Positions 43,026 through 52,279 of a stretch of DNA of 64,000 nt are shown here, in pieces. The position numbers and the translations under genes are program-made. This DNA comes from UBA1240 sp045599185 (lineage in GTDB: Bacteria; Spirochaetota; Spirochaetia; Treponematales; Treponemataceae), in assembly GCA_045599185.1 (NCBI GenBank), contig JAZRVO010000016.1:11537-75536 (forward strand), in the 5' to 3' direction. The notes below the pieces were generated by a model. It did no database searches, was not told the DNA's origin, and was given only the letters and a program-made list of their open reading frames with translations. How positions within the stretch are numbered: position 1 is the stretch's first letter; every line of letters begins with the position of its first letter.

Positions 43026-43856
43026 CTAATACTCTGGTGGAAGTTCACCCAACTGGTCAAAGCTGAATACCGGGCCGTCTTTACAAACGAATTTGTCACC
43101 GATATTACATCTTCCGCATTTACCAATACCGCACTTCATGCGCATTTCCATTGTGGTAAAAATCTGATTATCCTTAAATCCAAGGTCTTTCAGGATTTTC
43201 AGCGACATGTGGATAAGGATTGGCGGACCACACATGATGACTGTCATGCCTGCATCAGGCTTAAGTTCGGTGATGTACGGAGGAACAAATCCAACGTGTC
43301 CGTCCCAGCCTTCTTCTGCACGGTCAATCGTAATGTCAATCGAACAGTTCGGCTGTTTTTTCCATACGTTCTGCATTTCGTCAAGGCGAACAAGGTCTGC
43401 CTTAGAACGTGCACCATAAATAACCTGAATTTTTCCGTAATTGTCGCGTTTGTCCATCATGTAGTTAACTACAGAGTGAACCGGCGCAATACCAATACCA
43501 CCGGCAATTACAAGAATGTCCTTACCTTTAAGTGCACCTTCAACCGGGAATCCGTTACCAATTGGTCCGCGAACTGCAATTTCCTGACCAACTTCAGCAG
43601 AGTGAAGCCATTCAGTAACGCATCCGCATTTCTTGATGGAGAATTCCATATAATCTTTGAGTGTCGGGCTTGATGTGATAGAAATCATACTTTCGCCAAC
43701 ACCAGGTACAATAAGCATTGCACATTGACCAGGAATATGTTCAAAGAGTTTTTTACCGTCTTTGCCAACTACACGGAAAGTTTTTACATCCGGAGTTTCC
43801 TGGCGAATATCAATAATTTTTCCTACGTAAGGAATAAATGATTCGTTATTTTCCAT
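43026..43856 (-). CDS. flxA: FlxA-like FAD/NAD(P)-binding subunit
   Basis: 276 residues of the ferredoxin-NADP reductase superfamily, as in hydrogenase/sulphur-reductase gamma subunits. FAD site in DVKTFRVVGKDGK; NAD site IAGGIGIAPVHSVVNYM near residue 118; C-terminal 2Fe-2S Cys motif MRMKCGIGKCGRCNIGDKFVC. In Flx-Hdr complexes this subunit takes electrons from NADH. Part of a nine-gene operon, with 13 bp separating it from the gene before it. ATG with GGAGGAACC. Confidence 0.87.
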   Translation of the reverse strand: MENNESFIPYVGKIIDIRQETPDVKTFRVVGKDGKKLFEHIPGQCAMLIVPGVGESMISITSSPTLKDYMEFSIKKCGCVTEWLHSAEVGQEIAVRGPIGNGFPVEGALKGKDILVIAGGIGIAPVHSVVNYMMDKRDNYGKIQVIYGARSKADLVRLDEMQNVWKKQPNCSIDITIDRAEEGWDGHVGFVPPYITELKPDAGMTVIMCGPPILIHMSLKILKDLGFKDNQIFTTMEMRMKCGIGKCGRCNIGDKFVCKDGPVFSFDQLGELPPEY

Positions 43857-43868
43857 TGGTTCCTCCGC

Positions 43869-44900
43869 CTACTCTTCCGATTCGTTATAAGCTTTAATAA
43901 CTTTAACAATGTTCATGTTAACCGGGCAGCTTTCAAGACAGCGGCCACAGCCTACGCATGCAAATACGTTTTCGTGTGCCATCGGGTAATACATAAGTTT
44001 ATGCATAAAGCGCTGGCGGCTGCGTTCTTTCTGTGTATGGCGCGGGTTTTCTGCTGCCATCTGCGTAAAGTCGTTGTACATACAGCTGTCCCAGCAGCGA
44101 ACCTGTTCAACACTTCCGTCGTTTTTCTTAAAGTCGCGTACGTCGAAACACATGCATGTTGGACAAACGTAGGTACAGGTTCCGCAGCCCAGACAGGCTT
44201 CAGAAATCTGATCCCAAACTTTAGAGTTGAACATTTTAAGCATTTCGTGCTTTTCAAGCTTAGACAAATCAAGGTGTGCAAAAGGCAGTTTTTCAACTTT
44301 TTCAGCAATCTGCTTTTTGCATTCTTCAACAGCTTTTGCATCGCCGTCTGCCAGAACACCCTTAACGGCTTCAATCAAAGCCTTGCCTTTTTCGGTATTG
44401 GCTTCAAAATAGAATTTTCCGTCAGCTTTCCAGCAGCTTACGTCGCCGGCCGGGTTTGCAGCGTCAATTTTGTAGGTTGAACAGAAACAGTTCTGAGCCG
44501 GTTCGTTACAGGCCAGTGTAATTACTGTTCCGTGTTCACGGCGGTTTTTGTAGTAAGTATCAACCGGTGTCATGTTAAGGTAAACGGCATCAATAACTTC
44601 AAAACTTTTTGCGTCGCAGGCACGAACACCAAATACTACAAAGTCTTCAACGTCTTTGCGCGGGTCTTCAACAACAATTTCTTTACCGTTCACCTTGTAG
44701 TTTACAAGGCGTTCAGCTTTTGGAAAGAAAAAGTCTTTTGCAGAACGAACTGTTTTCAGTTCTTCTGACAGAACCTTGCCTTTTTCCCACAGTTCAAAGT
44801 TTGCTTTTTTTGAACTGTTTGTTACAGGCAAATATAATTTCTGTTTTGAAGCAACGGCTTCAAAAAATGAATCAATTTTTTCAACTGGAAGGCAATACAT
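43869..44900 (-). CDS. flxB: FlxB-like 4Fe-4S dicluster subunit (sulphhydrogenase-beta-like)
   Basis: 343 residues. After a 220-residue domain with VFGVRACDAKSFEVID and ACNEPAQNCFC, two cluster motifs are present: CLGCGTCTYVCPTC and CVGCGRCLESCPVN. The order and length match the beta subunit of NAD(P)-linked sulphhydrogenases and the FlxB/FlxC subunits. It relays electrons inside the Flx part of the complex. Starts in a TAATG overlap with the stop of the FlxC-like gene. Confidence 0.86.
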   Translation of the reverse strand: MYCLPVEKIDSFFEAVASKQKLYLPVTNSSKKANFELWEKGKVLSEELKTVRSAKDFFFPKAERLVNYKVNGKEIVVEDPRKDVEDFVVFGVRACDAKSFEVIDAVYLNMTPVDTYYKNRREHGTVITLACNEPAQNCFCSTYKIDAANPAGDVSCWKADGKFYFEANTEKGKALIEAVKGVLADGDAKAVEECKKQIAEKVEKLPFAHLDLSKLEKHEMLKMFNSKVWDQISEACLGCGTCTYVCPTCMCFDVRDFKKNDGSVEQVRCWDSCMYNDFTQMAAENPRHTQKERSRQRFMHKLMYYPMAHENVFACVGCGRCLESCPVNMNIVKVIKAYNESEE

Positions 44901-45883
44901 TATTTGTCACCCCCTTCTTGAGAACGATCGTAAACAATGCTTGGTTCTGCATCGCCTTCGGTGAAGGTAAGCATCGGCGGCTTTGTTTCCATATCGCTAC
45001 CGGCAATGTACGGTCCGTAAATCTCGTTAATGTCTTTAATGAACTTGCGGTTAAGCAGGTGAAGCGGAATGTGTTCCGGACAAACGCGTGAACATTCACC
45101 GCAGTCGGTACAGCGGCCGGCAACGTGCCATGCACGGATGATGTGGTACAGGCTTTCTTCAAAGCTAACCTGTGCAACTTTCTGCGACGTGTACATTGCA
45201 TTGTTGTCAAATACACATTTTTCGCAGGTACATGCAGGACAGATGTCGCGGCAGGCGTTACAGCGGATACAGCGGCTGAATTCGTTTTTCCAGAATTCGT
45301 GGCGTTCATCGGCTGTCATTTTTTCAAGTTTTTCAACTTCGTCAAAACGCTTGCTGTCAAGCAAATCGCCGTCGTCACCAACCAGTTCGTCATAAGTAAC
45401 GTGCTTTTTAGATTTACAAACTGCACAGCGTTCTGCAATGTCGTTTGTTTCAGGGTCTTTCATTCCGTCGCAAGGAATTCCAACTACAACAACGTCATCG
45501 CGGGTAATGCGGTTTTCTTTTAAAAGTTCAGTAAAACTGTATGTGTCGCATGGTTTAAGGAACACAAGAATTTTTTCTGACGGAATAGGAGCATCAACCG
45601 CGTTAGGGTCGCGCTGCTTTGCCATAGAGTTATTCATTCTTGTGGTACTTTTTTTAACTTCAATTTCTCTTGTAAGTTTTACAAGGTATTTTGAAAGGTT
45701 TGCGCCACAGTTTTCGTTATATACAAAGTTCTTTTCAAGGTCTGCTGCATCGGCAAAAACTGAAGGAGTTACATCGTAATCGAAAAGACCTTTTCTCCAA
45801 CCCACTACTTTCTGAACAGTTCCGTCAGCAAGTTTTGCTTTTGCGTTTTCAATAAGGGTTGAAGTTAATTTGTTGTCTTGCAT
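44900..45883 (-). CDS. flxC: FlxC-like 4Fe-4S subunit
   Basis: 327 residues. It contains LVFLKPCDTYSFTELLKENRI and VGIPCDGMKD, a coenzyme-F420-hydrogenase-beta-like part, and two cluster regions CIRCNACRDICPACTCEKC and CTDCGECSRVCPEH. It is homologous in layout to the following FlxB-like gene and probably arose by duplication. ATG with GGAGGACGTAAG, and it overlaps the 3' end of the FlxD-like gene by 19 bp, implying tight coupling. Confidence 0.84.
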   Translation of the reverse strand: MQDNKLTSTLIENAKAKLADGTVQKVVGWRKGLFDYDVTPSVFADAADLEKNFVYNENCGANLSKYLVKLTREIEVKKSTTRMNNSMAKQRDPNAVDAPIPSEKILVFLKPCDTYSFTELLKENRITRDDVVVVGIPCDGMKDPETNDIAERCAVCKSKKHVTYDELVGDDGDLLDSKRFDEVEKLEKMTADERHEFWKNEFSRCIRCNACRDICPACTCEKCVFDNNAMYTSQKVAQVSFEESLYHIIRAWHVAGRCTDCGECSRVCPEHIPLHLLNRKFIKDINEIYGPYIAGSDMETKPPMLTFTEGDAEPSIVYDRSQEGGDK

Positions 45884-46317
45884 CTTACGTCCTCCAACTT
45901 TTTGTTTTCACCAAGTTCTGTAATCTGTGCAACAAAGTCGTTCATAATGCCTGCAAAACGAACGCCTTCGGCAGCAGAACACCATTCTACGCGTGTGCGG
46001 CCTTTTTCAATACCCAAGTAATCAAGCATAGAAAAAAGCAGTGTCATACGACGACGTGCAAAATAGTTACCTGTTGAATAGTGGCAGTCGCCAGGGTGGC
46101 AGCCGCACAAAATAACACCATCAGCACCACGCTGAAATGCGCGCAAAATGAACATAGGGTTCAGGCGGCAAGAACATGGAATACGGATGATTTTTACGTT
46201 GGCAGGGTAATCCAGGCGGTTGTTACCGGCAAGGTCAGCACCTGCGTAAGAACACCAGTTACAGCAGAATGCTACGATTTTTGGTGTCCATTCTTTCTTT
46301 TCTGTTACATCGCTCAT
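45865..46317 (-). CDS. flxD: FlxD/MvhD-family iron-sulphur subunit
   Basis: 150 residues of the MvhD family. FCCNWCSYAGAD, IPCSCRLNP and CGCHPGDCHY give the conserved cysteines of a [2Fe-2S] cluster that connects HdrA to its electron donor. Length is normal. It starts in an ATGA overlap with the hdrA stop, the arrangement expected for proteins that contact each other. Confidence 0.88.
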   Translation of the reverse strand: MSDVTEKKEWTPKIVAFCCNWCSYAGADLAGNNRLDYPANVKIIRIPCSCRLNPMFILRAFQRGADGVILCGCHPGDCHYSTGNYFARRRMTLLFSMLDYLGIEKGRTRVEWCSAAEGVRFAGIMNDFVAQITELGENKKLEDVRCKTTN

Positions 46318-48326
46318 AGAACTGCATCTACCTCCGCCAGAATCTGTTTGTTACTAAAGCCCTGCAAGTCCATTGCGCCGCTAGGACATGCAACGGTACA
46401 TGCACCACAACCCTGACACATTGCGCTGTTAACCTGTGAAACATGTCTTGTAATTGTCGTACGGTTTGGACCACGGAAGTCTTTATCAACGTAACTAATT
46501 GCACCATAAGGACACACATTAGCACACTGACCACAGCCGTTACATGCGTTTTCGTTTGGTGTAGCAGTACAAGGGTTGTTTTTAAGTTTGTCTTTAACCA
46601 AAAGACAGATTGCTTTTGCAGCTGCACCAGAAGACTGGGCTACAGTTTCCGGAATATCTTTTGGACCCTGGCAGCAGCCTGCAAGGAAAATACCGGCAGT
46701 TGGTGATTCAACCGGGCGAAGTTTTGCGTGGGCTTCAAGGAAGAAGTCGTTGTTATCCATTGAAGTTGTAAGCATTGTTGCCAGAGGGCGTGCAGACTTA
46801 TCAGCTTCAATTGATGCAGCAAGAACAACCATGTCAGCCTTAATGTGTACCTGTTTTCCAAGAATCAGGTCTGAGCCCTGAACGTCCAGAGTTCCGTCAC
46901 TTAACGGCGTTACTTTACCAACCTGACCCTTGATGTAGTGAACGCCATACTGTTCAACTGCACGGCGGTAGAATTCATCAAACTGTTTGCCAGGTGTACG
47001 AACGTCAATGTAGAAAACGGTACAATTTGTATCCGGGTAATGGTCGCGGGTAAGAATTGCGTGTTTTGCCGTATACATACAGCAAACTTTTGAACAATAT
47101 TCGTGACCTTTTGAAGAATCTGCCGAACAGCGTGAACCTACGCACTGTACAAATACAATGTTTTTTGGTTCCTTTCCGTCAGAAGGGCGTTTAAGGTGAC
47201 CGTTTGTAGGACCAGAAGCGTTGCAAAGACGTTCAAATTCAAGAGAAGAAACAACGTCCGGGCTCTGACTGTAAGCATATTCGTCGAATTTTGTAAGTTC
47301 AATCGGGTTGTAACCAGTAGCAACAATAATTGCACCGTATTTTTCGGTGATTGTTTCTTCCTGCTGGTTAAAATTAATTGCACCTACGCCACAAGCCTTC
47401 TGACAGAAACCACAAACGTTGTCTTTACCGTTCTTTGCTGCTTTCTGGTGCAAACAGTAATTTGCATCGATTGTAGCAACTTTTGGAACAGCCTGTGCAA
47501 AAGGAATGTAAACTGCTTTTTTAGTATCAAGATTAAGGTTGAAATCATTTGGAACTTTCTTGTTAGGACAAGCTTCGATACATGCACCACAACCTGTACA
47601 TTTTGTTTCATCAACAAAACGAGGGTGGCGTTTAATGTCAACCGTAAAGTTTCCAATGTAGCCTTTTACGCCGCAAACTTCACTGTAAGAAAGGATGCGG
47701 ATGTTAGCATTCTGGCTAACTTCTGTCATTTTTGGTGTAACGATACAAGATGCACAGTCCAAAGTCGGGAATGTTTTATCGAGCATGGCCATTTTACCGC
47801 CGACAGAAACTTTCTTTTCTACGATGTCAACCGGGAAACCTGCATCAGCAATGTCGAGGGCTGCCGTAATACCGGCAATACCGCCACCAATTACCAGTGC
47901 ACGTTTTGTAACAGGTGTTTCACCTTCTACAAGTTTTGTATCAAGAATAGATTTTGCAACTGCGGCTTTACCAAGTGCAATTGCTTTTTCAGTATTCTCT
48001 GCAATGTCCTTGCCAACCCAAGAAGTCTGTTCGCGAATGTTTGCAACTTCAACTTTGTAAGGGTTAAGGCCTGCACGTTCTGCACAAGAACGGAATGTTT
48101 TTTCGTGCATACGCGGAGAACATGAACACAGAACAACGCCTGTCAATTTGTCTTCTTTAATGCGGTCTTCAATCATCTTCTGACCGGCAGAAGAACACAT
48201 ATATGTATAGTGTGTTGAATATACAACACCGTCAACTTTGCCAAGTTCTTCAGCAACTTTAGCAACGTCTACTGTCCCTGCAATGTTAGTACCACAGTGA
48301 CATACAAAAACACCAATTCTTTCCAT
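46314..48326 (-). CDS. hdrA: HdrA-like heterodisulfide reductase flavoprotein
   Basis: 670 residues. N-terminal GVFVCHCGTNIAG; FAD site ALVIGGGIAGITAALDIAD near residue 143; ferredoxin motif CTGCGACIEACP near 245; DCASCIVTPKM; and two C-terminal clusters, CNGCGQCANVCPYG and CQGCGACTVACPSG. HdrA is the site of flavin-based electron bifurcation in Hdr complexes. With FlxABCD as NADH-oxidising part and HdrBC as thiol/disulphide part it should couple NADH oxidation to two acceptors, possibly ferredoxin and a DsrC-like or other disulphide protein. ATG with AGGAGTGACAG. Confidence 0.9.
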   Translation of the reverse strand: MERIGVFVCHCGTNIAGTVDVAKVAEELGKVDGVVYSTHYTYMCSSAGQKMIEDRIKEDKLTGVVLCSCSPRMHEKTFRSCAERAGLNPYKVEVANIREQTSWVGKDIAENTEKAIALGKAAVAKSILDTKLVEGETPVTKRALVIGGGIAGITAALDIADAGFPVDIVEKKVSVGGKMAMLDKTFPTLDCASCIVTPKMTEVSQNANIRILSYSEVCGVKGYIGNFTVDIKRHPRFVDETKCTGCGACIEACPNKKVPNDFNLNLDTKKAVYIPFAQAVPKVATIDANYCLHQKAAKNGKDNVCGFCQKACGVGAINFNQQEETITEKYGAIIVATGYNPIELTKFDEYAYSQSPDVVSSLEFERLCNASGPTNGHLKRPSDGKEPKNIVFVQCVGSRCSADSSKGHEYCSKVCCMYTAKHAILTRDHYPDTNCTVFYIDVRTPGKQFDEFYRRAVEQYGVHYIKGQVGKVTPLSDGTLDVQGSDLILGKQVHIKADMVVLAASIEADKSARPLATMLTTSMDNNDFFLEAHAKLRPVESPTAGIFLAGCCQGPKDIPETVAQSSGAAAKAICLLVKDKLKNNPCTATPNENACNGCGQCANVCPYGAISYVDKDFRGPNRTTITRHVSQVNSAMCQGCGACTVACPSGAMDLQGFSNKQILAEVDAVL

Positions 48327-48335
48327 CTGTCACTC

Positions 48336-48731
48336 CTATTTGCGGTACTTTCTGAAAGCACTCATTAAAAGCTGCTGAGGTGTATCATCATCAAGCTTGG
48401 CAGGAACCTGTGAAGGATCCAGATGAAGCGGACCGCGTTCACGTTCAACAACCGTGCGAACGGCATCAATCAATTTTGCCGGTTCTACCTGACGAGGGCA
48501 GCGTTCCAAACATGCAAAGCAAGACAAACAAGTGTAAATTGACTTGCTGTTAAGCAAAGGTTCAATTTCACCGTTTTCTACCATCTGTACAAACTGGTGC
48601 GGATGGTATTCCATTGCGTCGTAGTTAGGGCAAGTGCCTGAACATTTGCCGCAAACCATGCATTTTTTAGTGTTTACACCGCTGGTTTCAAGAATCAGTT
48701 CTTTATACTGCTGAATTTCGCTATCTAACAT
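48336..48731 (-). CDS. hdrC: HdrC-like 4Fe-4S subunit
   Basis: 131 residues with CMVCGKCSGTCPNY and CLSCFACLERCPRQ, the two cluster motifs of HdrC, and a helical C-terminus. It links HdrA to the catalytic HdrB. It follows hdrB by 1 bp (stop 48733, start 48731) and precedes hdrA by 10 bp. Confidence 0.88.
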   Translation of the reverse strand: MLDSEIQQYKELILETSGVNTKKCMVCGKCSGTCPNYDAMEYHPHQFVQMVENGEIEPLLNSKSIYTCLSCFACLERCPRQVEPAKLIDAVRTVVERERGPLHLDPSQVPAKLDDDTPQQLLMSAFRKYRK

Positions 48732-48732
48732 T

Positions 48733-49527
48733 TTACTTTCCCTCCTTTACGCCTAAAGCTTCTGCAAGAAGTTCTGTAAAATAAACAACGTCTAAAGGTG
48801 AATTACCTTTGTTTTTAATCAGGTTGTAGCGGCACAACGGGCAGCTTGTTACCAAAAAGTCTGCGCCCATGTCCTGTGCGTTTGCCAGAATTGAAGAAGC
48901 CCGTTTAACAGGAATTGATTCATCTTCAAATGCAGCATAAGCACCGCAGCATTCGTTGCGCTGACCGTAAATAACAGGTGTTGCACCAATAGCCTTGATA
49001 AAGTCTTCAAGAATCTGAGGATTTTCCGGATCATCAAATTCCAGAACTTTACCAGGGCGAAGAAGCAGACAACCGTAGTAAGCACCGATTTTTTTACCGG
49101 TCAAAGGGTTTTTAACGGCTGCTTTTACTTTGTCCCAGCCAATTTCATCACGAAGCACTTCAAGGAAATGAAGAACTTTTGTTTCGCCGTGATATTCAAT
49201 ACCATCTTGAGCAAGATATTTATTTGCCTTCAGAATCATAATCTCGTCGTTCTGCATATCGTTATTAACCTGTTTAATAACGTTGTAACAGGCAGAACAA
49301 AGAGTTACCAACGGGGTTCCGGCATCACGGGCAGCAGCCAAAGCTCTTACAGAAGGAAGCTTTGAAGCAATCTCGTTTGTTCCCATTGGGTACACACCGC
49401 CACAGCACTGCCATTCTTCAATTTCGTTTAATTCAAAACCAAGCGCAGCAGCTGCAGAACGTGCGTACATGTCAAGGTCTTTTGCCTTGTTTTTCAAAGT
49501 ACAGCCGGGGAAATAACTGTAATTCAT
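48733..49527 (-). CDS. hdrB: HdrB-like CCG-domain subunit
   Basis: About 264 residues with two CCG domains: FPGCTLKNKAK then EWQCCGGVYPMG, and YYGCLLLRPGKV then NECCGAYAAFED, with VTSCPLCRYNL at the end. These bind the non-cubane 4Fe-4S clusters that cleave disulphides in HdrB. I start it at ATG 49527 (MNYSYFPGC) after AAGGAACATATCA; the open frame upstream has no homologous residues. First gene of the nine-gene operon ending at 40576. The C-terminus is a normal length. Confidence 0.88.
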   Translation of the reverse strand: MNYSYFPGCTLKNKAKDLDMYARSAAAALGFELNEIEEWQCCGGVYPMGTNEIASKLPSVRALAAARDAGTPLVTLCSACYNVIKQVNNDMQNDEIMILKANKYLAQDGIEYHGETKVLHFLEVLRDEIGWDKVKAAVKNPLTGKKIGAYYGCLLLRPGKVLEFDDPENPQILEDFIKAIGATPVIYGQRNECCGAYAAFEDESIPVKRASSILANAQDMGADFLVTSCPLCRYNLIKNKGNSPLDVVYFTELLAEALGVKEGK

Positions 49528-49752
49528 TGATATGTTCCTTTTTATGGCGAAAAACGCCACAGAAAACGCACCAGAGAACGATTTGGCAAAAATTCGCGCA
49601 TCGTCCTCGTCTGATTTTAAGTGCTGAAAAATAAAAATACTTTGCAGCACACCATATACTTTTTATAAGCCCAAAGCCGGCATTCAGAGGAAAGCGGCTT
49701 TAAGCATTTATAAACCAGCTGACGGCGGACAAGTCTCCCTGCCCGCTTAAAT

Positions 49753-51171
49753 TTATACCATCTGTTCAGGGTGGAAAACTTCGTCAAACTTTTCTGCTGT
49801 TAAGAAACCGAGTGCAACACAGGCTTCTTTAAGCGAAATGTTTTCTTTGTAAGCTTTTTTTGCAGTTTTTGCTGCGTTTTCGTAACCGATGTAAGGGTTA
49901 AGGGCAGTAACAAGCATCAAAGAATTGTGCAGGTTATGATGCATTTTTTCCTTGTTTGCAGTAATGCCAACAGCACAATTGTCGTTGAAAGAAACAATTG
50001 ATTCTGCCAGAAGACGTGCGCTCTGCAGGAAGTTGTAGATACAAACCGGCATGAACACGTTAAGTTCAAAGTTACCCTGGCTTGCAGCCATACCAACGGC
50101 AACATCGTTACCCATTACCTGTACGGCAACCATTGTTACCTGTTCACACTGGGTTGGGTTAACTTTACCCGGCATGATGCTTGAACCAGGTTCGTTTTCC
50201 GGAATATGGATTTCGCCAAGACCGTCGCGTGGACCAGAAGAAAGCCAGCGAACGTCGTTGGCAATTTTCATCATGTCGCAGGCGAGTGCCTTTAATGCAC
50301 CGTGGGCAAAAACAAGTTCGTCTTTGCTGGTAAGTGCGTGGAATTTGTTGGAAGCAGTAATGAACGGTTTGCCTGTAAGTTTTGCAACAGATTCTGCAAC
50401 CTTTACGTCAAAACCTTTCGGTGTATTCAAACCTGTACCAACGGCTGTACCGCCAAGTGCAAGTTCGTAAAGTGCCGGCAAGGCAGCCTGCAAAAGCATT
50501 TTGTCTTTTTCAAGTGAACTGCGCCAGCCTGAAATTTCCTGACTGAATTTGATAGGCGTTGCATCCTGAAGGTGGGTGCGGCCGCTTTTTACGATTCCTT
50601 CATTTTCAGATTCAAGGCGCTTTAATGTAGCAACCAGAAGGTCAATTGCAGGAATAACTTTGTCTTCGATGATTAAAACAGCAGCAATGTGCATTGCTGT
50701 AGGGAATGTGTCGTTTGAAGACTGGCTCATGTTGATGTCGTCGTTTGGATGCAGAAGTTTTTTAACCTGTGCACCGGCTTTCAGCGAATCGCCTTTTGCC
50801 ATGCCTGAAGCAATTTCGTTACCGCGGTTTGCAATAACTTCGTTTGCATTCATGTTAGACTGTGTACCACTACCTGTCTGCCATACAACCAGCGGGAAGT
50901 GTTCGTTCAAGTCGCCTGAAATAACTTCATCACAGGCAGCACTGATTGCTGCGAGTTTTTCAGCCGTCATTTTTTCAGGTTTCAATGCATTGTTTGCCAT
51001 TGCGGCAGCTTTTTTCAAAATACCAAAAGCGTGTGTAATTTCTCTCGGCATTGTTTCAATTCCAACACCGATTTTAAAGTTTTCATGGCTGCGTTCTGTC
51101 TGGGCTGCCCAATATTTGTCAGCAGGAACCTGCATTTCGCCCATAGAATCGTGCTCAATTCTGTAATCCAT
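49753..51171 (-). CDS. fumC: Fumarate hydratase, class II
   Basis: 472 residues of the aspartase/fumarase superfamily. Signature GSSIMPGKVNPTQ near 320, GSGTQSNMNANEVI near 100 and GRTHLQDATPIKFSQE near 188 identify the active site. Class II fumarase interconverts malate and fumarate without an Fe-S cluster. It sits between the malate dehydrogenase-type gene and the operon for fumarate reductase, so it completes the route malate-fumarate-succinate. ATG with CTGGAGAAACC. Confidence 0.93.
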   Translation of the reverse strand: MDYRIEHDSMGEMQVPADKYWAAQTERSHENFKIGVGIETMPREITHAFGILKKAAAMANNALKPEKMTAEKLAAISAACDEVISGDLNEHFPLVVWQTGSGTQSNMNANEVIANRGNEIASGMAKGDSLKAGAQVKKLLHPNDDINMSQSSNDTFPTAMHIAAVLIIEDKVIPAIDLLVATLKRLESENEGIVKSGRTHLQDATPIKFSQEISGWRSSLEKDKMLLQAALPALYELALGGTAVGTGLNTPKGFDVKVAESVAKLTGKPFITASNKFHALTSKDELVFAHGALKALACDMMKIANDVRWLSSGPRDGLGEIHIPENEPGSSIMPGKVNPTQCEQVTMVAVQVMGNDVAVGMAASQGNFELNVFMPVCIYNFLQSARLLAESIVSFNDNCAVGITANKEKMHHNLHNSLMLVTALNPYIGYENAAKTAKKAYKENISLKEACVALGFLTAEKFDEVFHPEQMV

Positions 51172-51262
51172 GGTTTCTCCAGATTTTTTATTTGTTTTTA
51201 AGGAAACGTCGAAAATCTTCCATTATATGGCGTTTTTCTGCACGTTTCCCTGAAAATATTTT

Positions 51263-52204
51263 TTAGTTGAAATCAAGCTGGCTGATAATGCCTTTAAGGG
51301 TTTCGGCACTCTTTCTAAGCTGTTCAACTTCAGAATCTGCCAATGGAGGAGCAAGACGACCAACAACACCCTGACCGCCAACAACAGTAGGAATTGAAAG
51401 ACAAACGTCGCTGATTCCGTATTCACCGTTGAGCATTGTAGAAACGATTGTAACTGAAGGGTTGTTGTTCTTAATCATTTCGCAAAGGCGTGCTGTTGTA
51501 ACGCCAATTGCATAGTTTGTACAGCGTTTTGCATCAATAATGATTGCTCCAGACTTGCGCACGTATTCTTCAACGGCAGCTTTGTCCAATGGTTCGTGCT
51601 TGTTGCCAACTGCGTGGTTGTAATCGTCAACTGGTACAGAAGCAATGTTAACCATTGACCACGGTACGAAAGATGAATCGCCGTGTTCACCAAATACGTA
51701 TGCGTGAAGGTTTGCCTGACCAATTCCGTATTCGTCTGCAATTTTTGTACGGAGACGTGCTGTATCAAGCAAAGTACCTGTACCGATGATGCGGTTAACA
51801 GGAATTGATGAAGTTTTTGCAAGCTGGTATGTAAGAATATCTACAGGGTTTGCAACGAGAACATAAATTGCATCAGGTGCAACGCGTGTAATCTGCGGAA
51901 TAATTGACTTGAAAATATTTACGTTTGTCTGTGCCAAATCAAGACGGCTCTGACCTGGTTTGCGTGCAGCACCAGATGTAACGATAACAATATTTGAACC
52001 TTTTGCGTCTTCGTATGAACCTTCATGAATGTTAACAGGGCTCATATAAGGTGTTCCCTGACGAATGTCCATTGCTTCACCCATTGCGCGCTTTGCATCG
52101 ATGTCAATAAGAACAATCTCTGTAGCTACGCCTTTAAGACAAAGGGCGTAAGCGATTGAAGAACCAACCTGACCGGCTCCGATAATTGTGATTTTGTTTG
52201 CCAT
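51263..52204 (-). CDS. mdh: Malate dehydrogenase (LDH-like fold, Arg specificity residue)
   Basis: 313 residues. NAD site ITIIGAGQVGSSIAYALCLKG; catalytic His in GEHGDSSFVPWS; substrate Arg in DTARLRTKI. The overall sequence resembles bacterial L-lactate dehydrogenases, but at the specificity position (Gln102 in LDH, the Q of NQKPG) this protein has Arg (ARKPGQSRLDL), which favours oxaloacetate/malate. With fumarase and fumarate reductase downstream, malate dehydrogenase is the better call, though lactate dehydrogenase cannot be excluded by eye. ATG with AAGGATGGTTTGAA; 90 bp before fumC. Confidence 0.75.
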   Translation of the reverse strand: MANKITIIGAGQVGSSIAYALCLKGVATEIVLIDIDAKRAMGEAMDIRQGTPYMSPVNIHEGSYEDAKGSNIVIVTSGAARKPGQSRLDLAQTNVNIFKSIIPQITRVAPDAIYVLVANPVDILTYQLAKTSSIPVNRIIGTGTLLDTARLRTKIADEYGIGQANLHAYVFGEHGDSSFVPWSMVNIASVPVDDYNHAVGNKHEPLDKAAVEEYVRKSGAIIIDAKRCTNYAIGVTTARLCEMIKNNNPSVTIVSTMLNGEYGISDVCLSIPTVVGGQGVVGRLAPPLADSEVEQLRKSAETLKGIISQLDFN

Positions 52205-52256
52205 TTCAAACCATCCTTACGAAAAATATTCGTGACTTGTTTTGTTTTGTATTTAG

Positions 52257-52279
52257 CGCAGAATCAGCAAAATTCTGCG
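52257..52279. promoter_or_regulatory. Perfect palindrome in the malate dehydrogenase leader
   Basis: CGCAGAAT, 7 nt, ATTCTGCG, about 55 bp before the mdh start. Could be an operator or a leader hairpin. No T run follows. Confidence 0.4.

Noticed and set aside
47196..48125. 309-codon plus-strand open frame opposite hdrA
   Set aside because: Shadow of hdrA with Cys-, Asn- and Phe-rich composition and no recognisable domain.
51263..52204. L-lactate dehydrogenase as the primary call
   Set aside because: Arg in place of the Gln specificity residue and the fumarase/fumarate reductase neighbours favour malate; kept only as an alternative.
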